DNA of 64,000 nucleotides from Desulfomonilia bacterium (GTDB lineage: Bacteria > Desulfobacterota > Desulfomonilia > UBA1062): positions 328,565 to 392,564 of the forward strand of contig DATCTV010000034.1 of assembly GCA_036567785.1 (NCBI GenBank), given 5' to 3'. Position numbers and translations under genes: made by a program. Position 1 is the stretch's first letter. Every line of letters begins with the position of its first letter. Positions 8,703 to 17,150 of this stretch are shown here, one piece after another. Under the pieces are notes generated by a model that saw only the letters and a list, made by a program, of their open reading frames with translations, had not been told where the DNA came from and made no database searches.

Positions 8703-9995
8703 TCAGAATGCCCCGTGTTTAACCTTATTTGCGAGCTTTTCGATTGTGTTGACGATTATGAGCGGAACGTCGCGCGTGTCTAGCATCGGCGACGGCATGC
8801 CGTACAGGAACGGCAGTACACCGGTGAGTTTGACTGCTCCGATAGGGCAGCCCTTGACTTTCTTTATTTTGCTGGCGTTCCTGATTGTGCCCTTAACCTC
8901 GGTGCAGTCGCCGATAAGCAGGCAAACCCCGCCGCCAGCATCCACATCACCTTCATAGATGCCGGTCACCATTGCTCCCGGTTTTGCATTCTTGAGTGAA
9001 CCGGGCCTGCGGGCGTCTATTGTGCCCAGACTTCCCTTTATGGCAGCCAAGCATCCGCCATAGCAGATCTCGTTGGTATTAGGGCCTATGCCCTCGTAGA
9101 ATTTGATGCGTGTATCCAGTATCTGCATGTCCTGGAACTGGCTCACGATGCCTTCCGTTCGCTTCCTTAGTTCTGGGATTGTTATGTCTCCCAGTATCTT
9201 TACCGAATCGGGCTCGATCGAGCCGTAGCCGCGTTCAGATGCTATGCGCAGATGATGGACCTGCTCCGGCTTATATCCCAGTATCTGAGCTGCAACAACG
9301 TCGGATGCGATCGGGTCGTTGCTTATCATTATCAGTCCAAGGTGGAACGGCTTGGCGCAGGATTCGAAGCCGTGGCCTATGGTTACGGCATCGGTGATGA
9401 TAATATCCGGATAGGCCATCTCCAAAATATCCACGATCTTTTCATTCAGGCGGTCATCGTGATAGAGCATGCGCTCTTTGTGCAGCAGGCTGCCGATATT
9501 CAGCTTGAGTGCATTGGTGATCTCGCAGCAGATGTGGTACTTGAGCTTCGGCATCCATATCTTGAAGTCGGCTTCATGTATGAGCCTGGGGCACAGGATG
9601 GTCTTATGAAACTTGGCACGCGTCATGTTTACCTTGACATATTTGTCCTCGTTGAAGTCGATTACAGGGACATTGTACCGCTGCCCCATGTCATAGTATT
9701 CGGATTCCTTGAAGCTCATGCGCGTCGGCATGGCAAAGCCTCCCGACTCTCCTACGTTGAGGTCGGTGATGCCGGGGAACTCACGTACCCTGTTGACGAC
9801 CTGGCCTACCAGGTCGGGGTTGGTGAAGGCATGCATCGAATATTTCTTGTTGGCGAACACGACATTGGGCTTGATCAGCACCTTGCCTTTAGGTTTGCGA
9901 CCCAGCAGTTCGAATCCCTCTTTAACCACTTCCGCCATCTTGGCATTATCGTAGTTTTCTACACTGCGCAGTAAAACCCAGCGATCCTCAGACAT
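8703..9995 (-). CDS. DUF362 domain-containing protein
   Basis: A 430-aa protein of the DUF362 family, recognised from KVLIKPNVVF near residue 40 and from a later LGLIMISNDPIASDVVAAQILGY-type stretch. Many relatives carry a C-terminal ferredoxin; this one has no CxxCxxC cluster, only scattered cysteines such as the ICYGGCLAAIKG segment. The biochemical role of the family is not established. AAAGGAGG precedes the ATG. It is the last gene of a minus-strand group TetR, VOC, SDR, DUF362. The gap to the SDR gene is 56 bp, so co-transcription is likely, and a good terminator follows. Confidence 0.8.
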   Translation of the reverse strand: MSEDRWVLLRSVENYDNAKMAEVVKEGFELLGRKPKGKVLIKPNVVFANKKYSMHAFTNPDLVGQVVNRVREFPGITDLNVGESGGFAMPTRMSFKESEYYDMGQRYNVPVIDFNEDKYVKVNMTRAKFHKTILCPRLIHEADFKIWMPKLKYHICCEITNALKLNIGSLLHKERMLYHDDRLNEKIVDILEMAYPDIIITDAVTIGHGFESCAKPFHLGLIMISNDPIASDVVAAQILGYKPEQVHHLRIASERGYGSIEPDSVKILGDITIPELRKRTEGIVSQFQDMQILDTRIKFYEGIGPNTNEICYGGCLAAIKGSLGTIDARRPGSLKNAKPGAMVTGIYEGDVDAGGGVCLLIGDCTEVKGTIRNASKIKKVKGCPIGAVKLTGVLPFLYGMPSPMLDTRDVPLIIVNTIEKLANKVKHGAF

Positions 9996-10051
9996 ATATG
10001 CCTCCTTTTATGCGGTCCCTTTCCCTGGCGCATGGCAGGAGAAAGAGATTT

Positions 10052-10891
10052 TTATTTGCCTGTTTTTTTCATTTTCCTTTGAGTCATCCGGATCACCATA
10101 TCCGAAGTCATCCTGGTAAGCCAGCCGTTTGATATGCGGTGCAAAAGCCAGAGAAAGCGAGTAGGCGCACCCGGTATGAACAGGTACTTCTTCTTTTCGA
10201 TGGCCTCGACGATCACCTTTGCCGCTTCATCCGGCATCATGAGCATGCTCATGTTCTTGACGGCCCTTCCTTCTTCCGGCAGGGTCTTGGCCTCGTCTAT
10301 GTTCATTGGTGTGTCCACCTCCGGCGGGCATACGACCGTCAGCGGAATCCCCATCGGCTTGAATTCGTAGCGCAGACTGTCGCACAACCCGAGAAGGGCG
10401 GCTTTGGACGTGCCGTAGGCCGTGTACCCGAACATGCCGAAAAAAGCCGCCGCGGAAGAGAGCACCACGACATGGCAGCGCTTTTTCTTTATCTCGGGCA
10501 AAAGTGTCTGGATGACATTTCGCGGCCCGTAGAGGTTTATTTTCATGACCTCGTCGAACATGTCAAAGGTAATATTCTCGAACCTGTCCGCATATTTGTT
10601 TATTCCGGCGCTGCTGATGAGAATATCAGGTGCGCCGTATTCGTCCACGGCAGCCTTCATCTTCGCCTGAACATCGGTGAGATCGGCAACGTCCATGGAT
10701 AATGTTCCTATGCGCTGGGTTGGCCTCAGCTTGAAGTTCTCTATCGTCTTTTTCGCCGATTGAAGCCTTTCCTCGTTGCGGGCTATCAGGAGCAAGTCGG
10801 CGCCCCTTGCGGCGAATATCTTGCCCATTTCGAGCCCTATGCCGCTGGAGCCGCCGGTCATAAATATCATCCTGCCGTCAAAGCTTTTCAT
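10052..10891 (-). CDS. SDR oxidoreductase, 3-ketodihydrosphingosine-reductase-like
   Basis: A 279-aa short-chain dehydrogenase. It shows the cofactor motif TGGSSGIG, NAG-type SSAGIN, the catalytic Ser in VVLSSAAAF, and YGTSK with catalytic Tyr and Lys. After the active site the sequence EFKPMGIPLTVVCPPEVDTP resembles eukaryotic and bacterial 3-ketosphinganine reductases (KDSR), which end in a membrane-associated hydrophobic tail. Here too a hydrophobic, basic C-terminus follows (FLWLLHRISNGWL). The substrate is probably a lipid-like ketone; the specific reaction is inference. GAGGAG lies before the ATG. The gene sits 13 bp downstream of the VOC gene and upstream of DUF362. Confidence 0.8.
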   Translation of the reverse strand: MKSFDGRMIFMTGGSSGIGLEMGKIFAARGADLLLIARNEERLQSAKKTIENFKLRPTQRIGTLSMDVADLTDVQAKMKAAVDEYGAPDILISSAGINKYADRFENITFDMFDEVMKINLYGPRNVIQTLLPEIKKKRCHVVVLSSAAAFFGMFGYTAYGTSKAALLGLCDSLRYEFKPMGIPLTVVCPPEVDTPMNIDEAKTLPEEGRAVKNMSMLMMPDEAAKVIVEAIEKKKYLFIPGAPTRFLWLLHRISNGWLTRMTSDMVIRMTQRKMKKTGK

Positions 10892-10904
10892 ATTCTGCTC
10901 CTCT

Positions 10905-11474
10905 TTATACCGTTATCGCTTTTGTATCGCCGGTTATGCGGCCCAGGTTTATGAGCCACTCAGGCATGCCGAGGTTAAGGCCGAAGGCCTTTGTCTCAAT
11001 GAGTTCCAGTATCAGACCCGCTTTGTCGACTGTGTCCAGGTAGGCTACCCTGGTCTTGCCTCCGCCCGCATATTTGAGAGTTCCTTCCTGCAGCGGCGCA
11101 AAGCCCCTGTCCCGCATGATGCGCCGGGCTTTATCCAGGTTATCTACCACGACCCCGAAATGATGAAATCCGAACCCCGCTTCTCCCGGATGTGCGCGGT
11201 AGATATTATCGTCGCTGCCGTGCACCTGGATGAGTTCTATCTGCGTCTTGCCGGAATAACCGACAGCGATGTCGAGCATGATATCGACCGGACGGTCGCG
11301 GTAATAATAAGAACATTCGGTAATTATCGTGTGGTACCATTTTGGTATGTTGAAGAAGTCTCTGTAGAATTTAACACCCCCCAACAGGTCAGGCACCACC
11401 ATTCCTATCTGCGTGACGGCTGGAAGATCAAGGCCGTCCGGACTTACCGGCGGTTTGTTAAATGGCTTCATCAT
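10905..11474 (-). CDS. VOC-superfamily (glyoxalase/bleomycin-resistance-like) protein
   Basis: A 189-aa protein of the vicinal oxygen chelate fold, with two beta-alpha-beta-beta-beta modules. The first starts at VTQIGMVVPDLLGGVKFYRDFF. The second starts at GFHHFGVVVDNLDKARRIMRDRGF. Metal-ligand candidates include the histidines of GFHHFG and glutamates near IELIQVHG and LILELIE. Family members act as epimerases, lyases, dioxygenases or binding proteins. Methylmalonyl-CoA epimerase-like members share this length, but no diagnostic motif decides. GAGGGG precedes the ATG at 11474; ATG 11471 is equally possible. It is the second gene of the TetR-led group. Confidence 0.75.
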   Translation of the reverse strand: MMKPFNKPPVSPDGLDLPAVTQIGMVVPDLLGGVKFYRDFFNIPKWYHTIITECSYYYRDRPVDIMLDIAVGYSGKTQIELIQVHGSDDNIYRAHPGEAGFGFHHFGVVVDNLDKARRIMRDRGFAPLQEGTLKYAGGGKTRVAYLDTVDKAGLILELIETKAFGLNLGMPEWLINLGRITGDTKAITV

Positions 11475-11568
11475 GCAACCCCTCTTTTTGCATGTCTGCA
11501 TCTTCTGTTCTGATAAAGTAACACTGTTGACTTTAAAAATCAAGCAAAGCATTCAAGGCGGCCTGAGG

Positions 11569-12198
11569 TCATGTATAAGACTTTACGACCTCATCGAGAA
11601 TCCAGTCTATGGCCTTGTCTATATTGCGAACTTCGAGTGTTACCCTGCTTATGTAAAGCGAGACCATGCCGTGAAGGGTGCTCCATATCTGCAAAAGATG
11701 AAAGGGCGTTTCTCTGGCTGGAAACCGGCCTGTCTTTTCGGCAACGGCGTTTAAGATCGAGACCGCTATCTCAGGGATTTCGAGTGCTACTCTGTTCTGC
11801 CTTTCCGCTACAGGCTCCATTGCGGTGCCTCGGTAGTCACTGTATTTGGGGGTGTCCATGCTGAACATGATGTTGTAGTAGTGCTTGTTTTCTATCCCCC
11901 ATTTAACGTAGGCATGCACGGCGGCACGGAACTTCTTAAGAGGATCTGCTGACGAGCGGTCCGCTTTTCGGAACTCTTCCGCAAGGTCGGAAAAGCCCTT
12001 TATAAGCACCATCAGGTAAAGCTCGTCCTTGTTGGAATAGTAGTTGTATATCGTCTTTGCCGTGAAACCCAGGCGTCTGGCCAGCTTGCGCATGCTGAGG
12101 TTCGTATATCCCTCCTCGTTGATTATGAAGAGGGCCTCCTTCAGTATGCGCTCTCGCGTTGCGGTAATAGCCTCGGGTGTGGCCGGAATCTTTGGCAT
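11569..12198 (-). CDS. TetR-family transcriptional regulator (module 1)
   Basis: A 209-aa repressor-type protein. The N-terminal helix-turn-helix reads TNLSMRKLARRLGFTAKTIYNYYSNKDELYLMV, typical TetR. The ligand domain resembles the regulator at 17151-17792: both share WGIENKHYYNIMF- and PKYSDYRGTAMEP-like segments and a LHGMVSLYISR-like segment. The two are probably paralogues sensing related ligands. It diverges from the MaoC gene and leads the VOC-SDR-DUF362 group. An inverted repeat lies in its own promoter (12256-12268), which supports autoregulation and control of the divergent hydratase gene. Confidence 0.88.
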   Translation of the reverse strand: MPKIPATPEAITATRERILKEALFIINEEGYTNLSMRKLARRLGFTAKTIYNYYSNKDELYLMVLIKGFSDLAEEFRKADRSSADPLKKFRAAVHAYVKWGIENKHYYNIMFSMDTPKYSDYRGTAMEPVAERQNRVALEIPEIAVSILNAVAEKTGRFPARETPFHLLQIWSTLHGMVSLYISRVTLEVRNIDKAIDWILDEVVKSYT

Positions 12199-12251
12199 GC
12201 ATGCTCCAGGGACTGTTTCCTGAAAAAGGAATCATCCGTAATTTTAATCAG

Positions 12252-12281
12252 ATGCTACGTTAAACGTAAAACCTTTGTCAA
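12252..12281 (-). promoter_or_regulatory. Predicted promoter and operator of TetR module 1
   Basis: On the minus strand, TTGACA (12276-12281) and TAGCAT (12252-12257) are 18 bp apart. Between and overlapping them is the inverted repeat TACGTTAAACGTA (12256-12268, 6-bp arms with one central base), a good TetR operator candidate. The same intergenic stretch leads into the divergent MaoC gene. Confidence 0.5.
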
Positions 12282-12359
12282 TGCCGGGCTCTCTATCCTT
12301 GACATATCATCTCAACAATGACTTTCCTTTTAAAAGTGTGATGAACAAGGGAGGAATTT

Positions 12360-13247
12360 ATGGAGATCAGTCCCGCATTTGTCGGAACCCGCCTGAAAGA
12401 TTACAGGTGTGTCATTACATGGCGGCAGAGCATGAACTATGCAGCGGCCGTTAATGATATCAACCCGTGGTATTTCAACGATGAGAGCCCCTGCGGCGTC
12501 ATAGCACCGCCCATGCAGGCCGTGGCGGTCACCTGGCCTGTTCTGGAGCATATCAAAGATTATCTTCCTGATGACGGATTCCCGATGGAAACGCTCCTTA
12601 CACAGGTGCATTATTCTGAACACCTTCAGTTTCACAGGCCGATAAGGCCCTGCGATGAGCTTACGATAAAAGGCCGGATTGCGGCCATCGTTCCTCACAG
12701 GGCAGGGACGCATGCGGTAATCCGTCTGGATGCATTCGACTCCTCAGGGGCTCCGGTCTTCACGGAACATAACGGGGGCATGCTGAGGGGTGTGAAATGC
12801 GGCGGCACGGGGCGCGGGGAGGTTGACCTTCCTGTTGCACCTTTGCCGCTTTCCGCAGGGGATGAAATATGGAAGGCGGGCATACATATCGATCATCTCG
12901 CCCCCTTTCTTTATGACGGGTGCACCGGCATTTTTTTCCCTATCCATACGTCGGTGAAGTTCGCCCATACCGTGGGACTTCCGGGGATTATCCTTCAGGG
13001 TACGGCCACCTTGGCCTTTGCCGCGCGTGAGATAATAAACCGTGAAGCCGGGGCCGACCCGAGGCGCCTGAAGACGCTCTCATGCAGATTCAGCGGCATG
13101 GTTCTTCCCGGCGAGGACATCTCGGTCAATCTTCTGGAACGGAGGCTCGATTCCGGAGGCATGGATTTATTCTTCGATGTGGGGAACGCTTCAGGCGGCA
13201 AGGCCATCAAAAAAGGCTATGCCAGGATAGAAGATATTAATGACTAG
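12360..13247 (+). CDS. Double hot-dog MaoC-like hydratase/dehydratase
   Basis: A 295-aa protein that looks like two hot-dog domains in tandem, as in MaoC and hydratase-2 enzymes that hydrate enoyl-thioesters. The N-terminal domain has YAAAVNDINPWYFNDE, and the C-terminal domain has IHTSVKFAHTVGLPGIILQGTATLA. The latter resembles the MaoC segment in which Asp and His (D-x4-H) act; here the aspartate position reads as IHTS after FFP, so catalytic residues may be partly changed. GGGAGG precedes the ATG. The stop codon overlaps the convergent activase gene by 4 bp (CTAG). The neighbouring SDR would suit a beta-oxidation-like step. Confidence 0.65.
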   Translation: MEISPAFVGTRLKDYRCVITWRQSMNYAAAVNDINPWYFNDESPCGVIAPPMQAVAVTWPVLEHIKDYLPDDGFPMETLLTQVHYSEHLQFHRPIRPCDELTIKGRIAAIVPHRAGTHAVIRLDAFDSSGAPVFTEHNGGMLRGVKCGGTGRGEVDLPVAPLPLSAGDEIWKAGIHIDHLAPFLYDGCTGIFFPIHTSVKFAHTVGLPGIILQGTATLAFAAREIINREAGADPRRLKTLSCRFSGMVLPGEDISVNLLERRLDSGGMDLFFDVGNASGGKAIKKGYARIEDIND

Positions 13248-14140
13248 AATACGTTTATCTCAAAGCCTTTGAAGATTTCTTTTATATGCCCTTTTTCGCC
13301 CGGGTCCATCCATGTCCTGCGCCCGTATTCGGGTTTCAACCCCAGTGCATCAAGCTTGGAAAGCCACAGCGGGTTGTAGGGCAGGAGCTCCACCTTGTTC
13401 AACGACAGACCCGATAGATAGTCGCGCAGAGCGGTCAGGTTTTCGTCTGTTGTCGTGATTCCAGGCACCAGGGGTATGCGCGGCAGCAGCTCAACTTTTT
13501 TTTCAGCGAGCAGTGCCTCGAAATTGGCCAGTATCGCTTTATTTCCTATGCCGCAGAAACGTGCATGTTCTGAAGCGTCGAAGAGCTTGAGGTCGAAATA
13601 TACGATATCTAGGAATGGCAGGATAGATTCTTCGAATGAATGCCTGTCATACTGCCCGCATGTTTCCATGCAGACGTTTATGCCCTGCTCTTTCAAGAGG
13701 GGCAGAAGCCGTCTGAGATAGGCAGGGTGCATGCCCGGCTCGCCGCCCGAGAGTGTGACGCCGCCGCCCGTGTTGCGGTAGAAGACGGCGTCCTTGGCGA
13801 GGATATTCACAAGCTCCTCCTCTTTATATGTCCTGCCTGCGAAAGCAAGCGCCTCTTCGGGACAGGCCCGCACGCATGCGCCGCACATGGTGCACCGCGA
13901 GCGATCAAAAGGATAACCTCCCGCCGTGAAATTGAGCGCATTCTCCTTGCAGGCCTTTCTGCATTCTCCACAACCCTGGCATTTTTCCTGCTTGTAGATT
14001 ATCTCCTGCGCTGGTGTTTTAGTTTCCGGGTTCTGGCACCACACGCAATTCAAGGGACAGCCCTTGAAGAATACGAGCGTACGGATACCCGGACCGTCGT
14101 CCAGCGAGTTTCTCTTGATGTCGGCTATCAGAGTATTCAT
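13244..14140 (-). CDS. Glycyl-radical-enzyme activase (PflA-like radical SAM)
   Basis: A 298-aa radical SAM enzyme. The CxxxCxxC cluster is at Cys28, Cys32 and Cys35 within FFKGCPLNCVWCQNPE. A two-cluster ferredoxin insert follows, with Cys54/57/60/64 and Cys83/86/89/93. This insert is typical of activases for the eliminase-type glycyl radical enzymes (glycerol, choline and hydroxyproline types), and is absent from classical PflA. It should generate the Gly959 radical in the enzyme encoded 10 bp upstream. The ribosome site is weak, suggesting translation coupled to the preceding gene. Confidence 0.93.
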   Translation of the reverse strand: MNTLIADIKRNSLDDGPGIRTLVFFKGCPLNCVWCQNPETKTPAQEIIYKQEKCQGCGECRKACKENALNFTAGGYPFDRSRCTMCGACVRACPEEALAFAGRTYKEEELVNILAKDAVFYRNTGGGVTLSGGEPGMHPAYLRRLLPLLKEQGINVCMETCGQYDRHSFEESILPFLDIVYFDLKLFDASEHARFCGIGNKAILANFEALLAEKKVELLPRIPLVPGITTTDENLTALRDYLSGLSLNKVELLPYNPLWLSKLDALGLKPEYGRRTWMDPGEKGHIKEIFKGFEINVF

Positions 14141-14150
14141 GGCGCGCCCG

Positions 14151-17105
14151 TTAGCGGCAGGCGAATTCAGCCCTTTCTATGAGCTCTTCCTGCATATTTC
14201 GGTTCAGTTTGACGAAATATGCGTTATAGCCCGAGATGCGCACGATGAGCCAGCGGTATTCGTCCGGGTTCGCCATTGCGTCACGCATGGTGTCCGAGCT
14301 TATCATGTTGCATTGCCACTGCATGCCGCCCAGGTCGAAATAGCTCTGGACATAGCCTGAGAAGATATCGAGCGTCCTTCCATGCGAATCTCCGGGATGC
14401 GGAACGAGCTTCACGTTGAATGAGAGGTTATTGGGCATCTTGAAGTTGTCGAGTGCGGCTACTGTCCGGATGTTTTCGAGCAGGTTGTCTGAAGAGCCGG
14501 GTGCAGGCGTAAGTCCGGGCGTGAAAGCCTTTCCCTTCTTCCTGCCCGAAGGAAGCGCCCCCGAGAGCATGCCGAAACCCACGTGATAGCTGTTCGACCA
14601 GTATCCCGGCCAGTATACACCGCCTCTGTAATTCTTCTGCGCCGTGAAGTAGTCGTAGCAGAAATCCATGATGTCGTGGGCCATGGCGATCGGTTCTTCC
14701 TCGCCCGAACCGAACTTGGGGACACGACCGATCATCCTCTCGACGTCCTCGAATCCCGCGAAATCCGCGGCAAGTGCATCCAGCAGCGTTGAGAAGTCGA
14801 TTTTTTTCTGTTTGTAAATGAGATTCTTAATGACCATGAGGCTGTCAATGACATCGGATATCGATACGAGCGCGACACCGGAGGTGTTATACTTTGCCCC
14901 GCCGAAGATTATATCGCATCCCTTTTCCATGGTGCCGTCCATCATTGCTGAAAGCAGCGGGGTGGGGTGCTGTTCCTGGTGTGCGCAGCCCATGTAGTTG
15001 TTTATCTCGACAGAGAGTTCCATTAGATATTTAAGCTGAGTCTTGTATGCGGCAAGGAAGTCTTCAAATTCGGGAAAAGCGTAGCGGGCGTCGCCCGTTT
15101 CAGGTCCTATTTTCTCTCCCATTACCGGATGCACGCCATTGTTTAGCGCCATTTCAAGAGGCGCTACGAGGTTCAGCATCATGCAGTTGGTATGTCCGTA
15201 GTGGCGGCCGGTGATGGTGGGTTCGACGCACCCGGTGGCCGACCAGTCACGCGCATCCGCAAGCGGGATGCCCTCGTTGACGAGAACTTCAATCATGGCC
15301 TTGTCGTTCTGAATGATCGGGCTTGCCGCCATATTGAGGTTAACCTCGCAAAGCCTTCTCAAGTATTCCTTTGAATTAACGCCGGGATAATACTTGGCGT
15401 TCATGTTGGGGTCCTGGAAGCAAAGCATTTCCGCCGCCTTCAGAATGATATAGGTCATATCGTTGACCGCGTTGTTTCCTTCGCTGTCGATGCCGCCCAC
15501 TGTTACCGTGTCATCTGAAGATGTGCCGCCGAAGAGTTTGTTGCCTGTGCTTGGTACGAGCGGGTCATGATCGTTGAACCTCATGAAAAGACTGGCCACC
15601 AGCTCTATCGTCTTCTTGACTATGGCCCTGCGTTCGTCATCCGTGGCCGCTTTTGCTATGTCCTTCATGAAGAAGGGCTGCAGGAGCTGGTCAAGTCTGC
15701 CTATGGAGAGCGCGGAGTTGGCGTTTTCAATCTGCAGGCAGGTAAAGCATATCCAGATGGATATGATCGCCTCATAAACGCTTTCCGCAGGACCTGCAGG
15801 GACCTTGGCGCATATGCGCGCCATCTCGGTGAGTTCTGTAATGCGTTCAGCCTGGGCGGGATCTTCGGGGTTGAGTGTCGAAGCCAGCAACATTGCCTCG
15901 CGGCTTAGATGCTGCGCATAACAGAGAACACCGTCGATGGATACCTGTACCGCCTGGTAGAAGTTCTTCTTGTCATGGGTATGCGCCTTGGTTTCCTTTT
16001 CGTAGGCCTTATCACGGATCGAAATCAGGCCCTCGTTGATGGCGGTCTTGAAGTCAGGAACGGTATGCGAGATGGCATTGTTCTTCATCATGAAATAGAG
16101 CACGAAGCGTTCTTCAAGCTGCTGTGAAAGCGGGTTTCCGAAGCGTTTGCGTGTGTGCTCGCGTATGTTGCGCTCGGCCCAGAATGGAAAGACCTCCCGG
16201 TTGAGAATATCGGCCTCTTCCGGCGTCAGGTCGCAGGGGTTGAGATCGCGGGTGCTTATGCTCTTGAGTTCGGGCCAGATAAGGGTGCCAATGAACTCGG
16301 GATATATGGGTACGCCCACCTCCTTGGACGTGGTGGACCCAGGTATAAGATGACGTTCATGTATAATGGGACGTTTGTTCTCCATGCAGTAGCGCATGGC
16401 ATGGGCCTGTCGCAGGTTGGCGTCGAAGACGGCTCCGCTTGAGGTGTGCTCGAAACCATATTCGCGGTGGTAGCGTGTGAGAAGCTGCGCCCTCTCGACA
16501 CAAAGCGCCGGTTTCATGGCGAAGCGCCTGTTCTTAAGATATTTGAGCCTCGGGAAATCCTCCAGCGTGTATTCTTCCAGGTATGGATCGTCGAGTACCT
16601 GTACTGTGTCCACCTTGCGTCCAAGCTTCTCGTTTACCATCCTGCGGCGCTTTGCACCCTTGTCGATATCCACGACTTCCCGCATCGACGGAACAATATT
16701 CTTTTTTTTGCCGCCTCCCGCGATAAGCGTCGAGAGATAGGAAAATTTTGTTAGGTAGGACATGTTCCCTGTGGAGGACATTTCGTTCGTGAGCAGATAG
16801 TCTATGGATTCCTCAGGGTTCTTTGCAAACAGGCGGGCCAGTGTTTCCTTGTCGCGGTAGGCGATTATCGTATCAGGATTTTCTATAATACCTGTACCCG
16901 TACGCACTTTCCCGTTGTCAAAGATCATGTAAACATGGACTTTTTCATCACGCGTCTTGAACTGGAAGCGGGCGTTGAATATGCAGCCGGTTTCAGTGTT
17001 GTATATCTCACGCCTGAATCTGGGGACGGTGGAAAATATGGCCGCCAGGGCCTTTAGGGACATTTTGAATGCAAACACCGACGCATCGGTACGGAACTTG
17101 TTCAT
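14151..17105 (-). CDS. Glycyl radical enzyme with N-terminal SCP2-like domain
   Basis: A 984-aa glycyl radical enzyme, longer than the usual 780-850 aa. The PFL-like domain starts near residue 190 (RFAMKPALCVERAQLL). The thiyl-radical site is GCVEP, with Cys626 and Glu628, and the glycyl radical motif is RISGYNAYF, with Gly959. GCVEP is the eliminase/dehydratase signature of the glycerol- and choline-type enzymes. The extra N-terminal part, residues about 1-130, reads like a sterol-carrier-protein-2 domain: HVYMIFDNGKVRTGTG, then NPDTIIAYRDKETLARL, then STGNMSYLTKF. That suggests a lipid-like substrate held by the same chain. AAGGAGGG precedes the ATG. The substrate is unknown. TetR module 2 lies just upstream and the activase just downstream. 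Confidence 0.9.
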   Translation of the reverse strand: MNKFRTDASVFAFKMSLKALAAIFSTVPRFRREIYNTETGCIFNARFQFKTRDEKVHVYMIFDNGKVRTGTGIIENPDTIIAYRDKETLARLFAKNPEESIDYLLTNEMSSTGNMSYLTKFSYLSTLIAGGGKKKNIVPSMREVVDIDKGAKRRRMVNEKLGRKVDTVQVLDDPYLEEYTLEDFPRLKYLKNRRFAMKPALCVERAQLLTRYHREYGFEHTSSGAVFDANLRQAHAMRYCMENKRPIIHERHLIPGSTTSKEVGVPIYPEFIGTLIWPELKSISTRDLNPCDLTPEEADILNREVFPFWAERNIREHTRKRFGNPLSQQLEERFVLYFMMKNNAISHTVPDFKTAINEGLISIRDKAYEKETKAHTHDKKNFYQAVQVSIDGVLCYAQHLSREAMLLASTLNPEDPAQAERITELTEMARICAKVPAGPAESVYEAIISIWICFTCLQIENANSALSIGRLDQLLQPFFMKDIAKAATDDERRAIVKKTIELVASLFMRFNDHDPLVPSTGNKLFGGTSSDDTVTVGGIDSEGNNAVNDMTYIILKAAEMLCFQDPNMNAKYYPGVNSKEYLRRLCEVNLNMAASPIIQNDKAMIEVLVNEGIPLADARDWSATGCVEPTITGRHYGHTNCMMLNLVAPLEMALNNGVHPVMGEKIGPETGDARYAFPEFEDFLAAYKTQLKYLMELSVEINNYMGCAHQEQHPTPLLSAMMDGTMEKGCDIIFGGAKYNTSGVALVSISDVIDSLMVIKNLIYKQKKIDFSTLLDALAADFAGFEDVERMIGRVPKFGSGEEEPIAMAHDIMDFCYDYFTAQKNYRGGVYWPGYWSNSYHVGFGMLSGALPSGRKKGKAFTPGLTPAPGSSDNLLENIRTVAALDNFKMPNNLSFNVKLVPHPGDSHGRTLDIFSGYVQSYFDLGGMQWQCNMISSDTMRDAMANPDEYRWLIVRISGYNAYFVKLNRNMQEELIERAEFACR

Positions 17106-17150
17106 GATAACCCTCCTTGTTGTATGCTTTTTCTGCTTCGGGTCTCAGTC

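Noticed and set aside
13244..13247. 4-bp CTAG overlap of the MaoC and activase stop codons, considered as a functional site
   Set aside because: CTAG is self-complementary, so convergent TAG stops overlap by 4 bp without needing any function.
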